Below are positions 53,043-62,351 of a stretch of DNA of 64,000 nucleotides, piece after piece. The notes below the pieces were generated by a model. The model did not search any database, was not told the DNA's origin, and worked only from the letters and a program-made list of their open reading frames with translations. The first letter of the stretch is position 1, and every line of letters starts with the position of its first letter. Made by a program: the position numbers and the translations under genes. The stretch covers positions 2,232,001-2,296,000 of the forward strand of contig NZ_VTGX01000001.1 of assembly GCF_009729095.1 (NCBI RefSeq). The letters run 5' to 3'. The stretch comes from Mycolicibacterium sp. CBMA 247 (GTDB lineage Bacteria; Actinomycetota; Actinomycetes; Mycobacteriales; Mycobacteriaceae).

Positions 53043-53915
53043 TTACCCCTTGAACACGAATTCTGGACGCAGGCCCCACAGCATGACGGTGGTCACGAAA
53101 TCCAGCATCATGATCGTCACGAGACTTGCCCGGATCGCCCGCCCCGACGCCTCGCCCACACCGACAGGTCCGCCAGATGCGAAATACCCGTAGTAGCAAT
53201 GGATCAGCGTGACCGCGGTGCAGTAGACAGTGGCCTTCAGCAATGAAGCTGCGATATCTGCCGGGGTTAGAAACTCGACAAAATAGTGATGGTATGTGCC
53301 GCCCGGCTGCTCGTAGAAGATTCGGATCACTATGTCGCAGGTCAGGAAGCTCACCACCAGGGTCAGCAGAAAACCCGGAATGACACACATCAATCCGCCG
53401 ATTACACGCGTACCGACCACAAACGGAATCGACCGCAACCCCATCGCCTCGGTGGCGTCGATCTCATCGGCGATACGCATGGACCCGATCTCGGCGGTCA
53501 TCCGACACCCCGCCTGAGACGCGAAGGCCACGCCGGCGACCAGCGGGGCCATCTCGCGGACATTTCCCCAGCCACCGATGATGCCGGCCAGTGGTCCGAG
53601 TCCAATGAGGTTCAGTGTGGCGAAGGCCTCGATCGCAACGATGCCACCAACGGTGATACCAAGAACAGCCAGTACACTGATAACACCGCCATCGACGATG
53701 ACCGACCCGCGCCCCCAGGCCAGGCTGTTCATCACCTGCAGCGTCTCACGCCGATACCGGCGCACCGTGATGGGAAGCAGCCACGCTGTCTGCGCGATGA
53801 ACGTCGCCAATTGTCCGACGGATCGGAACGGCTCTTGCAGCATTTTCATGGGCCTGAACCACGTGCCGAAAAACGCTGAGGGGGCGGCACCACGGTGCTG
53901 CGCCGGCGCCGTCAC
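53043..53915 (-). CDS. yrbEB: YrbEB permease subunit of the Mce importer
   Basis: 290 residues from GTG 53915, which directly follows the yrbEA stop. It is an MlaE-type permease with several hydrophobic helices. The conserved cytoplasmic loop that contacts the ATPase is CRMTAEIGSMRIADEIDATE followed by AMGLRSIPF. Together with YrbEA it forms the inner-membrane channel of the importer. The ATPase (Mkl type) is not in this window. Confidence 0.9.
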   Translation of the reverse strand: MTAPAQHRGAAPSAFFGTWFRPMKMLQEPFRSVGQLATFIAQTAWLLPITVRRYRRETLQVMNSLAWGRGSVIVDGGVISVLAVLGITVGGIVAIEAFATLNLIGLGPLAGIIGGWGNVREMAPLVAGVAFASQAGCRMTAEIGSMRIADEIDATEAMGLRSIPFVVGTRVIGGLMCVIPGFLLTLVVSFLTCDIVIRIFYEQPGGTYHHYFVEFLTPADIAASLLKATVYCTAVTLIHCYYGYFASGGPVGVGEASGRAIRASLVTIMMLDFVTTVMLWGLRPEFVFKG

Positions 53916-54902
53916 TTACGCCACCGCCATCGGAAAGAACATCGTCTGCAACTGGGTGATCCCAAGATTGACGACCACGATGAGGATGACGTTCAGCACC
54001 ACTGAGGCATTCACCGCATCGGCCACCCCACGTGGCCCCCCTTTGGCCTCCATGCCACGCTGACACGAGATTACTGCGACGATCGCGGCAAAAAAGAACC
54101 CCTTAATGAGGGTGAACCACAGATCTACCATTTTGGCGAACGACCCGAACGACAGCCAGAAACTTCCCGGTGTGACACCACTGACCGTCGTCGCGATAAC
54201 AAATGCCGCACCGACCCCCATCGCAATGACAATCACTACGAGAATGGGCGTAATCAACTGCAGGGCAAGGAATCGCGGAACCACGAGACGACGCACCGGA
54301 TCAATCCCCAACGTCCGCAATGCATCTAACTCCTCTCGAATTGCACGCGCGCCGAAATCAGATGCAATTGCGGCAGCTGCCGCACCACCCATCAGCAGAC
54401 CCGCTGTGACCGGAGCGCCCTGGCGCAGCACGGCCACCCCCGTAACAGACCCCACCAACGAATTAGCACCTACCTCACTGACGAGGCCCGAGATCTGTAC
54501 GGCCACCATCGCGCCGAACGGTATCGCCATCAGCATCGCCGGCAACGCAGTCACCTTAAGCAGCGTCCAAACCTGAACGATGAGCTCTCCGAATGGCAGC
54601 CGCAATGTCGCTACGTCGATCACGGCGTACCGGAGTACCGATACCGCTAGCAACACACCGCGCCCGGTTGTCTCAGCACTGCGCACAGGAATGGAAGCAA
54701 TCCGTGAAATAAACTTAGCCGCAGCGGAATTGGCCAACATCGCGAATCCATTCAAAGCGCAGCCTCGGCGCGGCTGTACTGCGCCGATGCTATCTGCTTT
54801 TGCCGCAGAGCGTTCGAGCATCGAGGCACCTACCAGGGCACGCGTTCCTCCGTCGACAGACTCCCTCACGTCGTCTCGTTCCTGCTCGAGAAATCCTGTC
54901 AC
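53916..54902 (-). CDS. yrbEA: YrbEA permease subunit of the Mce importer
   Basis: 328 residues from GTG 54902, which has GGAAGG seven bases upstream. Family members usually begin near residue 55 of this form (MLANSAAAKFISRI, about 274 residues), so the first 54 residues are an unusual polar extension or the true start lies downstream. The MlaE loop ASDFGARAIREELDALRTLG is intact. It is the first gene of the mce operon. Confidence 0.87.
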   Translation of the reverse strand: MTGFLEQERDDVRESVDGGTRALVGASMLERSAAKADSIGAVQPRRGCALNGFAMLANSAAAKFISRIASIPVRSAETTGRGVLLAVSVLRYAVIDVATLRLPFGELIVQVWTLLKVTALPAMLMAIPFGAMVAVQISGLVSEVGANSLVGSVTGVAVLRQGAPVTAGLLMGGAAAAAIASDFGARAIREELDALRTLGIDPVRRLVVPRFLALQLITPILVVIVIAMGVGAAFVIATTVSGVTPGSFWLSFGSFAKMVDLWFTLIKGFFFAAIVAVISCQRGMEAKGGPRGVADAVNASVVLNVILIVVVNLGITQLQTMFFPMAVA

Positions 54903-55433
54903 AATGCGCCTTCCGCAGAGCAGGCCCGCCATTGAAACGAACGCTGCTTGAGTTTCTCGTTTGCACCGGCCTTGCTCATCCGTTCACCGCCAGAGTTGAT
55001 TTTGCGAAGCCTCGTCTTCCTCGGTAGAACCGAGAATGATTGCGATGAGCAGTGGCAACCCCAGCCGCCAAGGACCGCCCACTCAATCGCAGTGCAACTG
55101 TGATTGGGGTGCCCGGCGCCACCAGTCCGCCTCCCCACCTGACATCGGTGCGAGATCGACTTGTGTGGAGAAACGTCGTTGCAGCCCGTCACTTGAACCA
55201 TCCGCTGCCTCCGTTCAGGTATCCCGACCATGCGGTGTGACGGTGCACCGCCAACGCCGCAGCGACTGACATCGCACAACGTTTCGTACAGGCTTGGGAT
55301 CCCGCGGCGCTGTGGTGGATGGCGTCTTCGATGGGATGGCCCTGGCGCGACCGCAGTGCAGCGGCTTGAGACGACGCGGGCCCGATGCTCCCCAGACTCG
55401 TTGCCGTTCCCCAGAAGCGCCCGGTGATGGCCC
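54903..55433. other. Intergenic region between the P450 and mce operon
   Basis: About 530 bp. A 187-codon minus-strand frame (54899-55462) overlaps both neighbours, is Ser/Arg/His-rich and has no domain, so it is not called. The region presumably carries the mce promoter. No palindrome stood out. Confidence 0.45.
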
Positions 55434-56672
55434 CTACTGTTGTTCTGGAGTGAAACGCACAAACAATTCCATGATGCCGCGCACCTGCGCCGAGTTGATT
55501 ACCGGCAGTCGATCGGGCTCGGGTGCGATGTCGGGCAGCCGTCTAATCAACTCCTCCAACGCGATCCGGAGTTCGATGCGTGCCAGGTGCGACCCGAGGC
55601 ATCGGTGCGGTCCCGCTCCAAATGACAAGTGCCGGTTCGGCGATCGGTCGATCTCGACATCATTGGGGTTCGGAAACTCACGGTGATCGCGGTTGGCTCC
55701 ACTGAGCAGCACCAGCAGCTGATCGCCGGCCTTGAGCGGTACGCCCGCCAGAGTGGTATCGCGGGTAACCCGCCGCCCCGGCGAAACTGCCCCTTCAATG
55801 CGTAATATCTCTTCGATGGCGTTCGGTATGCCGTCTGGATTATCGATCAGCTTTTGTCGCTGAATCGGGTTGGCGGCAAGGTACATCACCGTCCACGCGA
55901 GCGATCCCTGGGTGGTGTGCAGCCCCGCGATCAGCAGGAGCATGAACATATTCGACAGCTCATCGTCGGTCAGTTTGCGCCTAGTACCATCGATTTCGAT
56001 CTCACTGTGCATGATCAAGGAAGTGATGTCATCAGGGTCGAATGCTGCGGACCGACGTTCTGCGATGACATTGGCGAAGTAGCCCAACATCTGACCCGCG
56101 GCCTCGGCTCGCGCCTGGGCTGATTCCTCCTCGGTGCCCCCCGGCACTCCACGCAGGGTGGTGTCGGTCGCGACGGTGAACATGGGGGCGTCATCCAGCG
56201 GCCAGCCCATCAAGGCCAGGAACGCGCGGGCAGGCAGCTCGTGTGCGAAGTCGGCGATGAATTCGCCGTGACCCCTGTTGGCAAACTGATCGATGAGCTC
56301 AGTCACGATCGCCCGCAGTTGCGGTTCAAGAGCCCTCATCCGAGCGGGATTGAACAACGGCTGCAGCAGATGTCGGTAGGCCGTGTGTACCGGCGGGTCT
56401 AGTTCGAGAGGGATAAACACGCCAAAGCCGTGCGGCACCAGGTTATTGGGATAGCTGGAGAACAGCTCCGGGTCGCGCAGCACCTCCGCGACTTCTTGAT
56501 ACTGCGTAACAATCCAATGACCACCGTAAGCCGTGGAGCGCACTACGGGTGCGGTCGCCGCCATGTCTGCAACCTGCTCCTGGAACGTATCCACGGGCAT
56601 AGTCAGGCCAGGATCGAAGACATCAAAGTCCACGTGCACATCAGGGCTGACAGTCTGGGAATTAGTCTCCAT
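55434..56672 (-). CDS. Cytochrome P450 with altered I-helix motif
   Basis: 412 residues from ATG 56672; the frame is open to 56756. The heme loop FGAGPHRCLG is at 351-360 with ligand C358, and ExxR is E288-R291. The oxygen-activating I-helix motif is AGLHTT (249-254), so His252 replaces the usual Asp or Glu. Soluble bacterial class; it needs a ferredoxin and reductase, for example those at 41254/62095 and 40295. It is upstream of the mce operon on the same strand and may oxidise the imported lipid (inference). Confidence 0.9.
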   Translation of the reverse strand: METNSQTVSPDVHVDFDVFDPGLTMPVDTFQEQVADMAATAPVVRSTAYGGHWIVTQYQEVAEVLRDPELFSSYPNNLVPHGFGVFIPLELDPPVHTAYRHLLQPLFNPARMRALEPQLRAIVTELIDQFANRGHGEFIADFAHELPARAFLALMGWPLDDAPMFTVATDTTLRGVPGGTEEESAQARAEAAGQMLGYFANVIAERRSAAFDPDDITSLIMHSEIEIDGTRRKLTDDELSNMFMLLLIAGLHTTQGSLAWTVMYLAANPIQRQKLIDNPDGIPNAIEEILRIEGAVSPGRRVTRDTTLAGVPLKAGDQLLVLLSGANRDHREFPNPNDVEIDRSPNRHLSFGAGPHRCLGSHLARIELRIALEELIRRLPDIAPEPDRLPVINSAQVRGIMELFVRFTPEQQ

Positions 56673-56740
56673 CGGCTGAAACTTCCTGTCCGTGTTGATC
56701 AGCGGTTCGTGGCCGGGGCCTAGGCATCGCGAGGATCGCC

Positions 56741-56754
56741 GCTTAACCTTAAGC
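56741..56754. promoter_or_regulatory. Palindrome upstream of the P450 gene
   Basis: GCTTAA-CC-TTAAGC, perfect over 14 bp, about 70 bp before the P450 start. Position and symmetry fit an operator; the TetR gene at 57493 is the nearest candidate binder (inference). Confidence 0.55.
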
Positions 56755-57492
56755 ACCTAGATTTTGTGTGTCAAGAACCACGTGCCATCCGTATCGTGAG
56801 CCACCGCACTGCGTATCGAAGCGCATGTGTCATCAGCCGATACGTCATGTGAGCAGGCCCGCGACTACATCCGGTACCGCCCCGGTGTCCCGCTATATGC
56901 AGCCCGCGAGGCCGTCACCGACAAGATCAGCGCGCCCAACCGCTAATACCGGTGCACCGACACGAAACTCATCGACTTTCCCACCCGCGTCGCAGCCGCC
57001 TACCCGCCGCCGGCCCGCACGCCATCTCCCAGAACCACACCCACCCACAAGCGGCCTACGTGGCCGTCTGATCATGCAAAGCTTTTGATTACCAATGCAT
57101 TTCAAGATCGACGCGCATTCCAATGCGACGGCATATCCTGCAGAACTGCGCCGGATACAGCATGAATACGACGGAGTCCTTCCATCAGCAGGCAAGGAAT
57201 CCGCATCACCGGGCGGCTCACAACTCGATAACCGACCAGACCATGGACATCCCGCGAAACACGTGCTCCACTGACATATGGATATAGATTTGTCGGGCTG
57301 AAACTCCGACCGACTCCGAAGTCGCGTTGCTACTCCGCGCCGCCCGAAGCTTGCCAGAGTATTGCCTCTAGCAGGACTTACGTCGAGCCCCCGGACTGCG
57401 GCCGGGCGGCCGAAAAGCGGAAACACGCCGCCGCTGGCGGGCTGTTTGACCGTAAGGCTTTCGATTTTCAGCAGATGCCGGATAATGGACTC
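56755..57492. other. Divergent intergenic region, no convincing gene
   Basis: About 740 bp between the P450 palindrome and the TetR gene. A short plus-strand reading YIRYRPGVPLYAAREAVTDK near 56850-56930 looks protein-like but stops quickly, so it may be a gene remnant. The rest has no recognisable domain. Promoters for both flanking genes should lie here. Confidence 0.4.
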
Positions 57493-58185
57493 ATGGCCCG
57501 TCCCTCAAAGCCCCTGATCCTGCCTGGCGCTGTCGTCGAGGCCGCCTTGCGCATCATCGATACCGACGGGTTCGACGCTTTCAGCATGCCGCGACTGGCG
57601 CGAGAGCTCAATGTTCAAGCACCTTCGCTCTACTATCACTTCGAAGACAGGGCAGGCATCCTGCGGGCAGTCGCTCGCGCCATCATGCTGGAAACCCAAG
57701 TGCCCGATCCGAAGTCGGTGCCGAACTGGATTGAATGGTTCGTGGCCTTGAGTTTGGCGTTTCGCCAGGTGATTCTGCGGCACCGCAATGCCGCACCGGT
57801 GCTGATGCAATTCATGCCGCGTGATGTGTTGATACGAAATTACGAGTACAGCTCAGGCTACTTGCAGTCGATCGGGCTGCCGATAGACCAGGTGGTGCTG
57901 GTCCTGGACGGGATGGACAGGCTTGTCCTCGGCGGCAGCATCGCCGAGGCATTGCATGACGGACGAAGCGAGTCGCATCTGTTCGGCAACGCAAGTCATC
58001 AAACCGAACCCGAACTGGCGGCGGCGGTAAAGGCGAACAAGAGGAAAGCCGCCGCCATCTACGCCGAGGCGATAAGAGCATTTCTTCGGGGAGTGGCACC
58101 CGAGATCGCGGAGAACGCTCCGGCTCCGCAGAACTGGGCCGACCTGCGGTCCTTACGAAGGCCCGTGACGGAGTCCACCGCATAG
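57493..58185 (+). CDS. TetR-family transcriptional regulator
   Basis: About 230 residues from ATG 57493 (MARPSKPLIL...); an upstream in-frame ATG at 57475 is possible. The helix-turn-helix reads VVEAALRIIDTDGFDAFSMP, RLARELNVQAPSLYYHFEDR. The C-terminal domain resembles TetR_C (APVLMQFMPRDVLIRNYEYS). It lies between the P450 and the catabolic minus-strand genes, and is convergent with the acyl-CoA ligase gene. It is a likely repressor of one or both. Confidence 0.87.
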   Translation: MARPSKPLILPGAVVEAALRIIDTDGFDAFSMPRLARELNVQAPSLYYHFEDRAGILRAVARAIMLETQVPDPKSVPNWIEWFVALSLAFRQVILRHRNAAPVLMQFMPRDVLIRNYEYSSGYLQSIGLPIDQVVLVLDGMDRLVLGGSIAEALHDGRSESHLFGNASHQTEPELAAAVKANKRKAAAIYAEAIRAFLRGVAPEIAENAPAPQNWADLRSLRRPVTESTA

Positions 58186-58235
58186 AGGGCGGTGCGCGGC
58201 TGTATCCGGGCCCGCTCGGGCGTACGTCGCCGGCT

Positions 58236-59759
58236 TCAGCTGATGGGCTGCGTGGCGCTGTTCAGGTGAGGGTAGAGGTCGCGGATTTGGCGCCGTGAGA
58301 TCTTGCCGCTGATCATTCGCGGAAGCGGTGCGGCTTCCATCACCACGTGCGCAGGCTGCTTGTAGCCGGCTAACCGCTGACGGCAGTGGTCGAAGACCGA
58401 TTGTGCGGTGACTTCGCCGGCAGCGTGCACAATCGCCGCTGCTGCTTCACCGAATTTCGCGTCGTGTGCCGGTATTACGCACACATCGACGACTCCGTCG
58501 ATCTCAGCGATGACCGCTTCGATCTCTGACGGAGCAACATTGAAGCCGCCGGTGATGATGATGTCCTTCATCCGGTCTACAACCTGCAGCCAACCCTCTT
58601 CGTCAACGACGCCGACGTCACCGCTGTGAAACCAACCATCGCACATGACTTCGTCGTAGGCCTGCGGATTACCCCAGTATCCGGGAGTGATGGCGGGACC
58701 TGCGATAACGATCTCACCGTGTTCGCCTGGGGCGCAGTCGCTGCCATCGGGACGGACGACGCGCATCCTGTTGTACACGCTGCCGCGTCCGATCGAGTGT
58801 GGTCGTACGAGGGCTTGTTCGACAGGGTTGATACTTGACACACCACCCAGTTCGGTCATGCCATAGGCCTGCCTGAGCCTGACACCCTTTTCGAGCCAGA
58901 CCTTGATCGTGGAGGTGGCCGCGGGTGCACCCGCGATGGTCGCTACCGAAAGAGACGACAGATCGGCCTCGACGAACTCCGGTTGTGCGGCCATCCGGTC
59001 GAAAAGTAGCGGCACGCCGCAGAAGATGTCGATCTTCTCATTGGCCAGCCGATTCAGCGTGACCACCGGATCGAAGCGCCGCTCGTAGTACACCGTCATT
59101 CCGCGGGTGATCGGATGAAGGATGTGCCACAACAGCCCGGGGGCGCCAGCCATCGAAAGTACATAGAGGATCTTGGCTTCCGATCGAAAGTTGGAGTCGG
59201 ACAACGACAGATCCGCGATGAGATTGAACGTGGTGCGGTGGGTGAAAATCACTCCCTTCGGCTTGGAAGTGGTGCCGCTGGTGTAGACGATCTGAGTAAC
59301 GTCATCGGGGTGGGCATCACAGACCCGGAGCAACTGCTGCGGCGAGCTGTGGCGCAGGCCGCTGAGCTCCCCCAGGCCGACTAGCGCGGTCCGCGTGCCT
59401 GCGACGGCCTCCCTAGTGACCTCGGATGCGGCGTCATCTGTCAGGACGAGACGCGGAGTGGTGTCCTCGAAGAGATAGCGGAGCTCAGCTGAACAGAACC
59501 TGTTGTTCAGTGGAACTACCACCGCTCCAACCTTGAGGGCTCCTAGAGCGGCGACCACCCACTCCAGGGAGTTTGACCCAATGATGCCCACCCGGTCCCC
59601 GCTCCGCAGACCCTTCCCCATCAGGTAGTGGCCCGCCGCATCGGACCATCGCTGCAACGCTGCGTAGCTCAGCGTGTCGGTACCGTCGAAAACGATCGCT
59701 GGGCGATCGGGGCTACGACCAGCCCAGAACGCAAGGCCATCCGTTACGAGTGCGGTCAT
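58236..59759 (-). CDS. Acyl-CoA ligase (AMP-forming, FadD-like)
   Basis: 507 residues from ATG 59759; the frame is open to 59849. The AMP-binding signature YTSGTTSKPKG is at 159-169, followed by AYGMTELGG, GWFHSGDVGVVDEEGWLQVV with the Asp hinge, DRMKDIIITGGFNVAPSEIE and the C-terminal catalytic Lys in RMISGKISRRQIRDL. It activates a carboxylic acid as its CoA thioester. As part of the run with SDR, Rieske protein and thiolase, it probably primes a degradation intermediate. Confidence 0.9.
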   Translation of the reverse strand: MTALVTDGLAFWAGRSPDRPAIVFDGTDTLSYAALQRWSDAAGHYLMGKGLRSGDRVGIIGSNSLEWVVAALGALKVGAVVVPLNNRFCSAELRYLFEDTTPRLVLTDDAASEVTREAVAGTRTALVGLGELSGLRHSSPQQLLRVCDAHPDDVTQIVYTSGTTSKPKGVIFTHRTTFNLIADLSLSDSNFRSEAKILYVLSMAGAPGLLWHILHPITRGMTVYYERRFDPVVTLNRLANEKIDIFCGVPLLFDRMAAQPEFVEADLSSLSVATIAGAPAATSTIKVWLEKGVRLRQAYGMTELGGVSSINPVEQALVRPHSIGRGSVYNRMRVVRPDGSDCAPGEHGEIVIAGPAITPGYWGNPQAYDEVMCDGWFHSGDVGVVDEEGWLQVVDRMKDIIITGGFNVAPSEIEAVIAEIDGVVDVCVIPAHDAKFGEAAAAIVHAAGEVTAQSVFDHCRQRLAGYKQPAHVVMEAAPLPRMISGKISRRQIRDLYPHLNSATQPIS

Positions 59760-59876
59760 CGAGGTCGTCTTCTTTCGGCAATACTGCGCCGCGCAGCCCT
59801 GTCCGCCGGTAGATTCTTGCTGCGATCGGCGAATGGAGCCCGGCGACATCGGCTTTCGGGCGTGATGTGGCGGTTG

Positions 59877-60848
59877 TCAAAAACTTATTTCATTAGGTTT
59901 CCCTGTGTCAAGCATCACTCCCGGTTGAGTGCGGCCGACAGGGACGACGTACTGCACATCGGTCCGGTCGTGGACGAAACCGAGGCAACGGGCATGGTGG
60001 ACGAGGGGATGGTTGAAGGGGTCCACCGCCAGAGCCGCGACGCGGTGTCCGTCATCGAGCAGCACACGCATCCCTGCGCTGAGCAGGTCGTGGACGACAA
60101 GGTCTTCGTCGCAGGCCTCGCCGTTGGATGCTATCGGTCCGATCAATCTGGCTGCCGGTCCGTATTCAGTCGGTTCGGCCGCTTGTCCATCAATCCAGAG
60201 GACCGCGTCGGGATTGTCGTGATCACCGACGATCAGGGGTAGCGCCGAGATCAGCGGTGGCGATCGAAATGCTTTTCGCCACAGTGCGTTCATCGGATGA
60301 TCGCCCGCAGTGGGGTCACCCACCTTCACGGTGTCCGGCAGCTGCGGCAGCGTGCCCCGTAGAGGTGCGAGCAGCTGCCAACGTTTATCAGCGATGGCAA
60401 TGCCATGGTTGGAGAAGCGCAGGGCCATACGAAATGCAGCGGGATGGTTACCCAGCGCCCAGATCCGGAGTGTGTGGATGGGATTCTGCGGATCACCGTT
60501 TGACAGCCCAAGGTCCGGCCCGATCTGTTCGGCCAGAAGTGTAGTGATTCCCCGTGAGCGCGCAGCGGGGTGCACTACGTAGGTGGCCTCGGCGATCCCA
60601 GCGTCTGCTCCGGTCAACCATTCGAGGCGCATATAGGCCGCCAGGCTAGGGCCGTCATCCCCGGCCTGCAGACGCGGGTCTGAGAGCAGCCACACCAGCA
60701 GGTGCTGAGTCCGCTTTTGAGTGTGATCGCTGAGGCTCATGACCGGAAAGCCCGGCTCAGCATCTTCACCAGCCGCGAGCCGCAGCATCTCGCCGACTTC
60801 GACAGTTACGGGTGGCGAGATCTCGGAGTGCCACTCGTGGCGGATCAC
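59877..60848 (-). CDS. GNAT-family acetyltransferase-like protein
   Basis: 323 residues. The first half has the GNAT acetyl-CoA loop region ATYVVHPAARSRGITTLLAE and LRIWALGNHPAAFRMALRFS. The second half (about 170-323) appears to be another GNAT-like unit without a clear acetyl-CoA motif, as in two-domain mycothiol-synthase-like proteins. It overlaps the Rieske gene by 4 nt, so it is co-transcribed. The acceptor is unknown. Confidence 0.72.
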   Translation of the reverse strand: MIRHEWHSEISPPVTVEVGEMLRLAAGEDAEPGFPVMSLSDHTQKRTQHLLVWLLSDPRLQAGDDGPSLAAYMRLEWLTGADAGIAEATYVVHPAARSRGITTLLAEQIGPDLGLSNGDPQNPIHTLRIWALGNHPAAFRMALRFSNHGIAIADKRWQLLAPLRGTLPQLPDTVKVGDPTAGDHPMNALWRKAFRSPPLISALPLIVGDHDNPDAVLWIDGQAAEPTEYGPAARLIGPIASNGEACDEDLVVHDLLSAGMRVLLDDGHRVAALAVDPFNHPLVHHARCLGFVHDRTDVQYVVPVGRTQPGVMLDTGKPNEISF

Positions 60849-61963
60849 GTAGCCAGCTTGCCTAATTCGCGGTGGAAGATTCGGTTCATTTCCCCGTGAC
60901 CGGGCTGCACCTGTCCTTCAGAGCCGGTGTGGTGATCCGAACCTTCCTGCAACCGCTGCAGAACAGGAAACTTCTCGTCACGCAGGACATCGAGCAAGGA
61001 CTTCCACTTCTGCTCCCACGATGGTTCGTCAAGACCCGATGCCTCCGGTGTCGGCACAATCAGCCGCATTTCCACATGACAACGTCCGGGGTCCCGCGGG
61101 TGGGGCCGGAACGTCAGGAGTTGGAAATGGTCTGCTTGGCAGGACAACACGCTATTCGGGAGCAGCATGCATGTCTCAGCAGACGAGGAGTTCTCGCGTT
61201 GACTCTCATCCGAGGTGGGCGACGTGATGCACCGAACGTGCCGACCGAGGTCGTCGATCGTAGACGAGCCGGTTGGCGCAGGTTCGCCCGCGGCGCACTC
61301 GATGTCGCGCTCCTCCAGGATGAAACCCTGCGCAACCTTCCAGTCGACCGGTACATCGAAGCCATTGGCGCGGAGGCATTTCAGATCCTGCAAACGGTAG
61401 CCGGCCAGAATCTGATCCACCTCGGGCCCCAGCCAGTCGGCAACGTCGATCTCGGCAGTAGCGTCATCCACAATCCAGATCCAGCCGTGGCGTTCTTCGG
61501 TGGGCAGCTCCACCAGCCCGGCCTGGGATTTGTCGACATCGCCGAACGTGTTTTCGCGGGTAACAGCGCGTAGTGAGCCGTCGATGTCGTAGGACCATCG
61601 GTGATATCTGCAGGAGAACAGCCGACAGCGCCCCTTTTCCCGCCTTTCAACCATCGCGCCGCGGTGTCGACACAAGTTCACAAAGGACTTCACCGATCCA
61701 TCCGTCTGGCGTACGACGATGATGTGATTGCGCGGCATCCGCACGGTGAGGAAGTCGTGAGGTCTGGGCAGTTCACTACTGTGAGCCACTATGGTCGGAA
61801 CACGTCCGAACACTTTGTCGCGCTCCAGCTTTGCGGTTGAAGCATCGGTGAAATCTTCGGGCCCGAATTGGTGGACTTGCTCGCAATCATCAGTCGAGTC
61901 ATTGCCCAAATCGTCAAGTATGCGGCGGTCCCGCTCGCCCCTCGGCACGACTTGTTGCGTCAT
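60845..61963 (-). CDS. Rieske 2Fe-2S protein lacking the usual catalytic iron ligands
   Basis: 372 residues in the layout of a ring-hydroxylating oxygenase alpha subunit. The Rieske cluster is intact: C98-x-H100 and C118-x2-H121 in NLCRHRGAM and FSCRYHRW. In the catalytic domain the expected NWK...D-x2-H-x4-H ligand set is replaced by PVDWKVAQGFILEERDIECA, which contains no His. Mononuclear iron binding therefore seems impossible at the usual site. It may be an electron carrier or have a different role. It is coupled to the GNAT gene; ferredoxin follows upstream. Confidence 0.82.
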   Translation of the reverse strand: MTQQVVPRGERDRRILDDLGNDSTDDCEQVHQFGPEDFTDASTAKLERDKVFGRVPTIVAHSSELPRPHDFLTVRMPRNHIIVVRQTDGSVKSFVNLCRHRGAMVERREKGRCRLFSCRYHRWSYDIDGSLRAVTRENTFGDVDKSQAGLVELPTEERHGWIWIVDDATAEIDVADWLGPEVDQILAGYRLQDLKCLRANGFDVPVDWKVAQGFILEERDIECAAGEPAPTGSSTIDDLGRHVRCITSPTSDESQRENSSSAETCMLLPNSVLSCQADHFQLLTFRPHPRDPGRCHVEMRLIVPTPEASGLDEPSWEQKWKSLLDVLRDEKFPVLQRLQEGSDHHTGSEGQVQPGHGEMNRIFHRELGKLAT

Positions 61964-62094
61964 GCGAACACCTCCTGCTCAACCGGTTCACGGTGAGCTA
62001 CCGCGAACCTATCAGTATTAGATTTATCTGCGTGCGCTGCGTTCTGGTCGCCGAGGGCGGATACGCATTATCGGGATGAATGGGCGCGCAGGAA

Positions 62095-62316
62095 CTAGCC
62101 ATCGCTGAGCTCGCGCTCCCCCAAATCCAGCGCGCGTTCCGGGCAGATAGCGACGACATGGCGTGCACTGTCGAGCTGATGATCGGGAATCGGATCTTCC
62201 AGGATGACAGGATCGCCCTGAATGTCGCAGTCCAGGATCTCCGGTGCCGCTCCATAACACAGTCCATGCCCTGCGCAGGCGCGACGGTCGATACGTAAGT
62301 GGTGTGGCATTTTCAA
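62095..62316 (-). CDS. 3Fe-4S ferredoxin
   Basis: 73 residues from ATG 62316. The cluster motif is CAGHGLC and AICPERAL, matching the P450-type ferredoxin at 41254 (the APEI and GDPV blocks are shared). It lies between the Rieske and SDR genes, so it may feed electrons to the Rieske protein or to the P450 at 55434. Confidence 0.88.
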   Translation of the reverse strand: MKMPHHLRIDRRACAGHGLCYGAAPEILDCDIQGDPVILEDPIPDHQLDSARHVVAICPERALDLGERELSDG

Positions 62317-62351
62317 AGGCTCCTCTCACCCACAACTGCAGCGGTTCCGGG

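Noticed and set aside
54899..55462. Minus-strand 187-codon frame
   Set aside because: It overlaps the P450 3' end and the yrbEA start, has no domain or ribosome binding site and shows random-like composition.
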